Below, one piece after another: positions 10,301 through 17,078 of a DNA stretch of 64,000 bases; within the stretch, counting starts at the first letter, position 1; each line of letters begins with the position of its first letter. The position numbers were made by a program, and so were the translations under genes. A model generated the notes under the pieces. The model saw only the letters and a program-made list of their open reading frames with translations, did no database searches and was not told the origin of the DNA. The stretch is from Rhodopseudomonas telluris (GTDB lineage Bacteria > Pseudomonadota > Alphaproteobacteria > Rhizobiales > Xanthobacteraceae): assembly GCF_042432815.1 (NCBI RefSeq), contig NZ_JBHLWM010000008.1, positions 744,001-808,000 on the forward strand. The letters are read 5' to 3'.

Positions 10301-10327
10301 CATCCGTGAACGGGTCGGTTCGGACGG

Positions 10328-10480
10328 TCAGCCATTATAGTGACCGGACGCCACGCGCGGGATATCCGAGCGGTCGAGTCCGATGTCGGCCAGTTCGCGA
10401 TCGCTGAGCTGCGAGAGTTCAGCGAGGTTGCGCTGATAGTCGCGGAACGCGCGAAGGGCGCGAATGAGCGAAAGCAACAT
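10328..10480 (-). CDS. DUF1127 microprotein
   Basis: 50 residues. The sequence begins MLLSLIRALRAFRDYQRN and contains the DUF1127 core LSQLSDRELADIGLDRSDI followed by PRVASGHYNG. A strong ribosome site, GGAGAC, lies six bases before the ATG. In alphaproteobacteria, members of this family of tiny arginine-rich proteins have been linked to RNA turnover and phosphate/carbon physiology; the role of this one is unknown. A hairpin terminator follows, so it is a single-gene unit. Confidence 0.92.
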   Translation of the reverse strand: MLLSLIRALRAFRDYQRNLAELSQLSDRELADIGLDRSDIPRVASGHYNG

Positions 10481-10946
10481 GACGAAGTCTCCTTATGTCG
10501 CGGTTCAGTCCTTGGAGGGGCGAACCGTTGATCGAAATATAGGGGTGACTCGTCGAAACCAGCAGCGAAAATGTTGCACCGCAGCTAAGCGATATTGGCA
10601 TACCTTCAACAAGGAATGATTAACCGTTTCCGCGCAGCTCGCGGCCCGCAGTCATTCCGTTAAGAGGGATCACACTTCGATCACATAGCGCCAAATGCGG
10701 CAATATAGTTCACATGTCTGCGCTGAAAGGGCACATCTGGAGCAGGCCAGCGAAGGAAAAGAGGAAAAATTGCTCCGTTGCCATCGGAGGCGGGTTAAAG
10801 GCTCCTCCTCAATCCCAATATATTCTATGCGTTAAACGCATAATGAACTCGTATTCATACAGGGGAGGCGTTTGATCTGTCGCAATGCACAATCGCCGCA
10901 GCGCAGCCGCAGCAGCGGCGGCAGTTCGCAGGGAGCGACGGAACCG
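10481..10946. other. Gene-free stretch between the DUF1127 and DUF2189 genes
   Basis: No convincing ORF on either strand. The right third is AT-rich compared with its surroundings and holds a perfect inverted repeat at 10826-10842. The left end must carry the promoter of the minus-strand DUF1127 gene. A small RNA is possible but I see no definite terminator to delimit one. Confidence 0.5.
10826..10842. repeat. Short perfect inverted repeat, possible operator
   Basis: TATGCGT-TAA-ACGCATA is a perfect 7-bp inverted repeat with a 3-base centre in an AT-rich patch about 105 bases from the 3' end of the DUF2189 gene. The size suits a dimeric repressor site, but no regulated gene starts nearby on the plus strand. 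Confidence 0.35.
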
Positions 10947-11846
10947 TCAGGAATCGTTTCGAGGCTTCCACTGCAGCAGGGTCGCCGGGAAATCGGCGGC
11001 TGAGCGCCGAATCCGGCGGGACGGCCGGATCCGCGGCGTCATGGCGGATGGCTCGACCGCCTTGCGGTAGAGGTGCCAGGTTGCGTGGCCGAGGAGGGGA
11101 ATCACTACCGCCAGGCCCAGGAAAGCGGGCAGCGATCCCAACACCAGCAGCGCGGCGACGATCAGGCCCCAGGCGCCGATCTGCAGGGGATTGCGCGCGG
11201 TCACGCGCAGGGAGGTGGCGATCGCCTCCGCGATGCCGGCATGGCGATCCAGCATCATCGGAAACGATACGACGCTGACGCACAGCGCCAAGATCGCAAA
11301 CAGCAGGCCGACGCCGCAACCCATGAGGATCAGCGTCCAGCCCTCCGGCGTGGTCAACACCTGCGTGGCGAAGTCGGGAATCGCTGCGGCCGGCGCATAG
11401 CCGAAAGCTGCGACGTAGATCGCCTGCGCAGTCGCGATCCACACGACGAAGACGGCGAGCAGGAGTACGCCGAGGCCGAGCATCGCGCCGAACGACGGCG
11501 AGCGCATCACGTCGAAGGCGTGCCACGCCGAAATGTCCTCACCGGCCTCACGGCGGCGGCTCAGTTCGTAGAGCCCGAGCGCGGCGAATGGGCCGATCAG
11601 CGCGAAGCCGGCGGCGAGTGGAAACAACAGCGGCAGCACCGAGTAACCCAGCACGAACCGCGCCAGCGCCAGACCGAGCGCCGGATAGATCACGCACAGC
11701 AGGATGGCGTGGCTCGGCACCGCTTTGAAATCTTCCCAGCCGCGCCGCAGCGCGTCGTGCAGGTCGGCGAAGCTGAGGCGATGGACCATCGGCTCCGCCG
11801 GACTCGCCGCAGGTCCGGAAATATCGACAGGGTAGATCGTCGCCAT
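10947..11846 (-). CDS. DUF2189 integral membrane protein
   Basis: 299 residues. The N-terminal part (MVHRLSFADLHDALRRGWEDFKAVPSHAILLCVIYPALG) and PLAAGFALIGPFAALGLYELSRRREAGEDISAW are DUF2189 hallmarks. About six hydrophobic helices follow, ending with a basic cytosolic tail. The start MATIYPVDI is chosen because GGGAGAA lies seven bases upstream; the frame opens five codons earlier at an ATG lacking its own site. Function unknown; homologues are inner-membrane proteins. No partner gene is adjacent. Confidence 0.88.
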   Translation of the reverse strand: MATIYPVDISGPAASPAEPMVHRLSFADLHDALRRGWEDFKAVPSHAILLCVIYPALGLALARFVLGYSVLPLLFPLAAGFALIGPFAALGLYELSRRREAGEDISAWHAFDVMRSPSFGAMLGLGVLLLAVFVVWIATAQAIYVAAFGYAPAAAIPDFATQVLTTPEGWTLILMGCGVGLLFAILALCVSVVSFPMMLDRHAGIAEAIATSLRVTARNPLQIGAWGLIVAALLVLGSLPAFLGLAVVIPLLGHATWHLYRKAVEPSAMTPRIRPSRRIRRSAADFPATLLQWKPRNDS

Positions 11847-12261
11847 GTTCGTTTCTCCCATGTTGATACATGTTGCGAACCGGCTCTTGCGCCTCGATGG
11901 GCGGGCCGGCTTGGTTCGCGGAAACGATCAGGATCAATCAACCAGACGCGAGAGCAACTTCCGAACTGGTCTTGTGACCGAGCGTGCCGCGACCTGTGGG
12001 TGAAGCTTAGCGGCATTCCGGGGCGGCGCTCGTCACGCTTCGGTGAGAGCGAACCAATGTGCGGCTGCTTAGTTAGTTGTTGCGGTGCGATCGAAGCAGC
12101 GAGGCGCTTGGTGTGATTTGTTCAGTTACTTCACATCGGCGGCAGCGCCTGAGCTTCATCGCACTGCCATATTTGGCAAGCTCACTGCAACGCGGTAGCT
12201 TCACGTCCCGCACGCGGCAGGTTTGTCACGTCGGGTCGTCACCCATCCACCTGGAGGAACC
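11847..12261. other. Divergent intergenic region
   Basis: 415 bases between the minus-strand DUF2189 gene and the plus-strand DUF3597 gene; it must hold both promoters. I see no conserved ORF, clear operator or RNA structure in it. GGAGG at 12252-12256 is the ribosome site of the DUF3597 gene. Confidence 0.5.
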
Positions 12262-12654
12262 ATGAGCATTTTCGGCAAGATCATGAGCGCGATTTTCGGC
12301 AGCAGCGCGGATGCTGCAACGCCCGGCGCGCCCACCGCAAGCTCGACGACGACCGCGGGCGCCGGAAGCGCACCGGCGCAGACGGCTCCCACTCAGTCCG
12401 TCGACGTCGCGCCGATCCTCGACAAGGCCGTGGCCGACAAGGGCGAGAAACTGGAATGGCGGACGTCCATCGTCGACCTGATGAAAGCGCTCGACATCGA
12501 CTCCAGCCTGTCGGCCCGCAAGGAACTCGCCAAGGAACTCGGCTTCAGCGGCGACACCAACGACAGTGCCAGCATGAACATCTGGCTGCACAAGCAGGTG
12601 ATGACCAAACTCGCGGCCAACGGCGGCAAACTGCCCGCCGATATCAAGCACTGA
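12262..12654 (+). CDS. DUF3597 protein
   Basis: 130 residues. It begins MSIFGKIMSAIFGSSA, followed by a Ser/Thr/Ala-rich low-complexity stretch (residues 14-45) and the conserved C-terminal domain (VDVAPILDKAVADKGEKLEW, SIVDLMKALDIDSSLSARKELAKELG, MNIWLHKQVMTKLAANGGKLP). This is the DUF3597 arrangement, with a domain like that of a short helical, BON-neighbouring LysM-associated family seen widely in proteobacteria. Function unknown. GGAGG five bases before the ATG sets the start, and a strong terminator follows. Confidence 0.9.
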   Translation: MSIFGKIMSAIFGSSADAATPGAPTASSTTTAGAGSAPAQTAPTQSVDVAPILDKAVADKGEKLEWRTSIVDLMKALDIDSSLSARKELAKELGFSGDTNDSASMNIWLHKQVMTKLAANGGKLPADIKH

Positions 12655-12680
12655 TCGCGGTCCCGTCGGACTCGGTCGGG

Positions 12681-12710
12681 AAGGCCCGCTTCGGCGGGCC
12701 TCCTTTTTTT
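12681..12710 (+). terminator. Rho-independent terminator after the DUF3597 gene
   Basis: Stem AGGCCCGC (12682-12689) with GCGGGCCT (12694-12701), tetraloop TTCG, then CC and seven T (12704-12710). It lies 27 bases past the stop. Confidence 0.92.
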
Positions 12711-12854
12711 GCAGCCTGCGTCCTTGCAACCGACACGTCGCAAAAATCTCCGCGTTCGCGGCTCGGAAGATCTGGCACGCCGCGGTGTTTGATGCTGAGG
12801 TGGTGGCGCCCGGACGACAAGAAGCCGGGCGACCAACAAATCTGGGAGGACTTC

Positions 12855-13646
12855 ATGACCATGCTCGACCGCCGATCCGTGCTGGCCAGCGGCGCGCTCG
12901 CGCTTGCAGGCGCCGCGATCGACAGCCGGCCTGCTGCCGCCGCGCCCGTGGCGCAGCCGATCTTCACCGTTGCGGCCGTGACCATTCCGATCGCCGGCGA
13001 GAGCGGCGTGTTTCCGGTGCGGCGGATCTACTGCATCGGCCGCAACTACGCGGCGCATGCGATCGAGCGTGGCTCCGACCCCAACCGCGAGCCGCCGTTC
13101 TTCTTCCAGAAGCCGACCGACGCGATTCAGAACGTTGCGCCCGGCGAGACCGCTGAGCATGCGTACCCATCGCTGACGCAGAACTATCATCACGAAGTCG
13201 AACTGGTTGCGGCGCTGAAATCCGGCGGCACCAATATCCCGGCCGACAAGGCGCTCGAGCACGTCTATGGCTATGCGCTCGGTCTCGATATGACGCGGCG
13301 CGATCTGCAGAACGGAATGTCGGCGCAGAAGAAGCCGTGGGAGATCGGCAAGAGCTTCGACCACGCCGCGGTGATCGGACCGATCCATCCGGTCGCAAAG
13401 ACCGGGCATTTCGACAAGGGCGCGATCTCGCTCGCGGTCAACGGCACCGTGCGGCAGAATTCGGATCTGTCGAAGATGATCTGGAGTGTCGCCGAGCAGA
13501 TCGCCAAGCTGTCGGAGGCGTTCGAGCTGAAGGCCGGCGACATCATCTACTCGGGCACGCCGGAGAATGTCGGGCCAGTGGTGAAGGGCGACGTGCTGCT
13601 CGCCAAGCTCGACGGCCTGCCGGACCTGTCGATCAAGATCGTCTGA
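12855..13646 (+). CDS. Fumarylacetoacetate hydrolase-fold protein with Tat-like leader
   Basis: 263 residues, with GGGAGGA ahead of the ATG. The C-terminal 220 residues carry FAH-family blocks: VRRIYCIGRNYAAHA, EPPFFFQKPTDAI, NYHHEVELVAAL (metal-binding Glu), YALGLDMTRRDLQ, KSFDHAAVIGP and YSGTPENVGPVVKGD. Closest in style to fumarylpyruvate hydrolases of the gentisate/homogentisate pathways. The N-terminus is odd: MTMLDRRSVLASGALALAGAA resembles a twin-arginine export signal ending in an Ala-rich cleavage region (RPAAAAP), although this family is normally cytosolic. Substrate is unknown and no pathway neighbour is present. Confidence 0.88.
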   Translation: MTMLDRRSVLASGALALAGAAIDSRPAAAAPVAQPIFTVAAVTIPIAGESGVFPVRRIYCIGRNYAAHAIERGSDPNREPPFFFQKPTDAIQNVAPGETAEHAYPSLTQNYHHEVELVAALKSGGTNIPADKALEHVYGYALGLDMTRRDLQNGMSAQKKPWEIGKSFDHAAVIGPIHPVAKTGHFDKGAISLAVNGTVRQNSDLSKMIWSVAEQIAKLSEAFELKAGDIIYSGTPENVGPVVKGDVLLAKLDGLPDLSIKIV

Positions 13647-13652
13647 GCCGGC

Positions 13653-13680
13653 GCAGGCCGCATCGTGCGAGGCGGCCTGC
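13653..13680. terminator. Hairpin between convergent genes
   Basis: A perfect 9-bp stem, GCAGGCCGC (13653-13661) with GCGGCCTGC (13672-13680), and a 10-base loop, placed between the FAH-fold gene and the convergent GNAT gene. No T-run on either side, so a bidirectional terminator is only likely. Confidence 0.45.
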
Positions 13681-13690
13681 CACGCCCGGC

Positions 13691-13981
13691 TCAGGCCGTG
13701 AGGTCGGCGTATTCCGGGTGGGTGTCGAGATAGTCGGCGACGAAGCCGCAGCCGGCGGTCACCTTCAGGCCATCGGCGCGGATCAGATCGAGCGCGCCGC
13801 GCACCAGATTCGAGGCGATGCCGCGGCCGCGCAGCGGGGCGGGAGTCTCGGTGTGGGTGATGACGACGCGGCCGCCGGAGCGGCGATAACTCGCGAAGGC
13901 GACCTCGCCATGGGCGTCGAGCTCGAAGCGGCTTTGCGCCTTGTTGTCGCGCACGTCGGCCGCGGTTGTGGTCCCGCTCAT
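13691..13981 (-). CDS. Small GNAT-type N-acetyltransferase (YjdJ-like)
   Basis: 96 residues, the length of the minimal single-domain GNATs. Motif A with the acetyl-CoA loop is seen as ITHTETPAPLRGRGIASNLVRGALD, followed by GLKVTAGCGFVADYLDTHPEYADL, typical of the YjdJ/GTNAT family, where the conserved Cys-x-x-(V/A) and Tyr lie near the active site. The substrate is unknown. It stands alone on the minus strand. Confidence 0.9.
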   Translation of the reverse strand: MSGTTTAADVRDNKAQSRFELDAHGEVAFASYRRSGGRVVITHTETPAPLRGRGIASNLVRGALDLIRADGLKVTAGCGFVADYLDTHPEYADLTA

Positions 13982-14206
13982 GGCGTCCCCCTTAAAGTTG
14001 TATGTGCCGTGCTGGCTGTGGTCCCTGCGGCATCGGCAGCGCCGTGGCCTTCAGGTGTTGTCGCGTCCGCTCATGTCAAGGGTGGTGCGGCATTGCAAGC
14101 CGGTCACGGCTGCAATGCGCACCGCTTTGGATGGCTGCGCGCTTCAAGCCATAGGGAGACGCCGGACGCAATACGGGAAATCCCTGAGGCGCGGTGCTGG
14201 ACTGCA

Positions 14207-14983
14207 TCAGGCCAGGCCCTCGTCCGGAATGTTGAGAATGGTGCCGCACGCTTTGCAGTGCACCGCGTCCGCATCGTGGCGCTGCAGGCCGCAGGTCGGG
14301 CAGGGGAAGCGCACTTTGTTGGGGCTGATCAGCGCGCGCGCCAGGTTGAAGAACAGCGTGACGCCGAAGATCATGATCACCACGGTGATCAGACGGCCGG
14401 CGGTGCCCGGCAGCGTGATGTCGCCGAAGCCGGTCGTGGTCAGCGCCGTGACGGTGAAGTACAACGCGTCCGCGTAGTTGGCGATCTGCGGATTGCGGAA
14501 GTGCTGGGTCTCGTACACCAGCCCGGTCATGACGAAGATGAACACCGCCAGATTGGCCACCGCGATCACCACCTCCTCGTGGCGACGGAAGAAGCTGCTG
14601 TCGCTGCGCAGCCGGTTCAGCACCTGATAGTCGCGCAGCAGCCGCAGCGTGCGCAGGATGCGCAGGAACCCGCCGGCTTCGCCCGGCAGCGGCGCCAGGA
14701 ACGACACGATCGCGACAATGTCGGCCCAGGTCGCCAGCCGGCCGAACTGCTTCAGCGGACGGCGGCTGGCATACAGCCGCGCCACGAAGTCGATCAGGAT
14801 CAACGCGCCGAACACCATGTCGAGCGTCTCGATCAGATCGTGCGGCGGCAGGAACGAGGTGCCGACGATGAACAGCACCGTGACGATGTCGAACGCCAGC
14901 AGGCCGTATCGAAACGCCACGCCGCGCGGCGAGGCGCCTTCGTAGAGTTCGCGGAGGAAGGCTTTCAGATCCAGGAGCGTCAT
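14207..14983 (-). CDS. Voltage-gated-type potassium channel with C-terminal zinc ribbon
   Basis: 258 residues. Six membrane segments are readable: S1 (YGLLAFDIVTVLFIVGTSF), S2 (DMVFGALILIDFVARLY), S3 (WADIVAIVSFLAPL), an arginine-bearing S4 (FLRILRTLRLLRDYQVLNRLR), S5 (AVANLAVFIFVMTGLVYE), a pore loop with TALTTTGFGDITLPGT, and S6. The tail after S6 holds two CxxC pairs (CPTCGLQRHDADAVHCKACG), a zinc-ribbon pattern unusual for a channel. Start at 14983 is the first Met of the conserved region; the frame is open to 15082. The filter TTGFGD indicates a K+-selective or related cation channel. Confidence 0.85.
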   Translation of the reverse strand: MTLLDLKAFLRELYEGASPRGVAFRYGLLAFDIVTVLFIVGTSFLPPHDLIETLDMVFGALILIDFVARLYASRRPLKQFGRLATWADIVAIVSFLAPLPGEAGGFLRILRTLRLLRDYQVLNRLRSDSSFFRRHEEVVIAVANLAVFIFVMTGLVYETQHFRNPQIANYADALYFTVTALTTTGFGDITLPGTAGRLITVVIMIFGVTLFFNLARALISPNKVRFPCPTCGLQRHDADAVHCKACGTILNIPDEGLA

Positions 14984-15254
14984 GGCGCCACTAGGCCCGC
15001 TTCGCGCGGCCGCCGCAACCGGGAACCGCGGGGTGGCGAGGGCGCCGCTGGTCGGCGTCCCGTGTGCCGGCACAAGCCGCACGGCGGGACATGGCGATCA
15101 TCGGGCGATGTCGTCCATCAGCGGGCATCACGCGCGCCTCGCATGGAAAGCGGCCACGGCATTGTCAGCCCGGCGCCGCCTCGGTACAGTTGCGGCGTAA
15201 GGCGCGCTCGCACAGCTCGTGTTACGACGCCAGAGCGGACCGCCGATATCAGCC

Positions 15255-16352
15255 ATGCCTGCCGATGTGACTCTGCCGTTGCGCCGCACCACCGACGCCG
15301 CAACGATCGTTCGCTCCGCGACGAAGCTCGACGGCATTCAGGCGCTCCGCGCGCTGGCGGCGAATGCCGTGCTGCTCGCCCATCTCACGGTGATCGAGAG
15401 GAAGTACAACCACGGCGTCGTGCTGCTGCCGGGCTGGTTCGACGGCGGCGTGTTCGGCGTCGATGTCTTCTTCGTCATCTCCGGTTTCATTATGGCGTCG
15501 CTGACCACCCGCAGCTGGACCGGTTTCGCCGGAGCGCGCGCCGTCCGTATCCTGCCGCCCTATTGGTTCTACACCACGCTGGTGCTGGTCGCGTCGCTGA
15601 TCCGGCCGCAATGGGTCAATAGCGCGCTCGACCAGGCGCCGTCGATCTGGCGCTCGTATCTGCTGATCCCCGGCAGCACGTTCCCACTGCTCGCGGTCGG
15701 CTGGACGCTGATCCACGAAGCCTATTTCTACGTGGTGTTCGCGCTGATCCTCGCGCTGCGGCTGCCCTATGCCGTAGCCGTCGCCGGGTGGGCTGGGATC
15801 ATCGGGGCGGTGTGGCTGCTGTTTCCCGCCGAGGCGCAAAACCAAGCGAGCTTTCCGATGCTGGCGCTGGCGGTCAATCCGCTGACATTCGAATTCATCG
15901 GCGGCGTCCTCGTCGCCCTCGCGCTGCGACGCTTCGGTCCTCGCTATCCCGCTGTCGTGCTGGCGGTCGGCGTCGTCGCGCTGCTCGCGAGCATCGGCCT
16001 CACGCCCGACAGGATGTCGCTCACCTATAGCGACGGGCTCTGGCTGCGGATTGGACTGATTGGTCTGCCCTGCGCGGCGATCGTGTACGGCATGGCGGGG
16101 CTGGAACTGCACCAGCGCCTGGGGCTGCCGTCCTGGATGATGCGCCTCGGCGACGCGTCGTATTCGACCTATCTGGCGCACGTCCTGGTCGCCTCGGCGA
16201 TCGGCCGCGCCATGGTGGTGCTGCCGTTCGGCGGCGTTGCCTACGAGGTGATCCTGCTCGTCGCCTGCATGGTCATGGCCAATGTCGTCGGCCTGTTCAG
16301 CTTCCGCTGGCTCGAAACCCCGATGATCCGTCTCGGGCGGAAGCTGGTCTAG
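15255..16352 (+). CDS. Acyltransferase-3 family membrane protein (OafA-like)
   Basis: 365 residues. The N-terminal signature LDGIQALRALAANAVLLAH followed by GVDVFFVISGFIMASLTTR and ARAVRILPPYWFYTT is diagnostic of acyltransferase-3 enzymes, which O-acylate exopolysaccharides, LPS or small molecules at the inner membrane. About ten helices continue to the end (LGDASYSTYLAHVLVASAIGRA; FRWLETPMIR). The conserved early His in LAH is present. The ATG at 15255 gives an N-terminus that fits the family; the frame opens at 15219. The acceptor is unknown and no glycan cluster is adjacent. Confidence 0.92.
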   Translation: MPADVTLPLRRTTDAATIVRSATKLDGIQALRALAANAVLLAHLTVIERKYNHGVVLLPGWFDGGVFGVDVFFVISGFIMASLTTRSWTGFAGARAVRILPPYWFYTTLVLVASLIRPQWVNSALDQAPSIWRSYLLIPGSTFPLLAVGWTLIHEAYFYVVFALILALRLPYAVAVAGWAGIIGAVWLLFPAEAQNQASFPMLALAVNPLTFEFIGGVLVALALRRFGPRYPAVVLAVGVVALLASIGLTPDRMSLTYSDGLWLRIGLIGLPCAAIVYGMAGLELHQRLGLPSWMMRLGDASYSTYLAHVLVASAIGRAMVVLPFGGVAYEVILLVACMVMANVVGLFSFRWLETPMIRLGRKLV

Positions 16353-16453
16353 CCGGCCGCCGGCATCGGCGCGGCGACTTACAGGCCGCGTTCAAGATGT
16401 CCGAATGTGGCTGAGCCGATGAGGCCCGGGCTTACTCGCGCGCCCGGCATCGC

Positions 16454-16822
16454 TCAACGCCCGCAATTCCACACCGGCCCAATCGGCGTCTGCGTCCAGC
16501 ACGGCCCGATGCTGCCGCCATTGTAGCGGCCGCGATAGAAGCCCGGCCGGCCGAGATAGCGCCATTCGCCGCTCCAGCCGCCGTTCCAGCGATAATACTC
16601 CGGCGTCCGGTCGATGTACCACGGCCGCCGGTGCATCATGGCGAGCTGCTCGCGGTTGAGCTTCTGCATGAACAACGGCACCGAATTGCTCGGCGGCTGC
16701 ACATAGCCGGGCAGGAAGCCCTGACTCTGCGCCCGCTTGGCCTTCTTGGGCGAAGCCGCCGATGCGGTGAGGGGAACGAGCGCGAGCGCGACGGCGAGCG
16801 TGAGGGAGGTGAGGCGGGTCAT
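16454..16822 (-). CDS. Small secreted protein, aromatic and Gly/Arg rich
   Basis: 122 residues with a clear Sec signal peptide (MTRLTSLTLAVALALVPLTASAA). The mature part is basic, then rich in Tyr, Trp and Gly (YYRWNGGWSGEWRYLGRPGFYRGRY, GPCWTQTPIGPVWNCGR), with one Cys pair near the C-terminus that could form a disulfide. I do not recognise a functional family. It is the last ordinary high-GC gene before the AT-rich block carrying the NACHT gene. Confidence 0.75.
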   Translation of the reverse strand: MTRLTSLTLAVALALVPLTASAASPKKAKRAQSQGFLPGYVQPPSNSVPLFMQKLNREQLAMMHRRPWYIDRTPEYYRWNGGWSGEWRYLGRPGFYRGRYNGGSIGPCWTQTPIGPVWNCGR

Positions 16823-17078
16823 AGCGGGTGAGTTTAGAAACCATCAGTCGCGGCGGCTACTCAAATCTTCATCCGGAAGCAGTCCAATGCCGCAGTCCGA
16901 CACACTGAGTCTAAGCTGCATGGCGCCGGATGGTGCTTTGTCAATATGACAAAAGACGAGGCAAGGTCGGTCTTTTGTTTCTATCGTCCAAGCGAGACAA
17001 TGCCTTCGTGATCTACCTATCTGAGGGCAGACTGGGACAGAAATCTTGGATAGCCTCTCAAAATGAAACGCAACTATT

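Noticed and set aside
16823..17078. Attachment site or tRNA at the left edge of the NACHT block
   Set aside because: No tRNA-like fold, integrase gene or flanking direct repeat could be found by eye.
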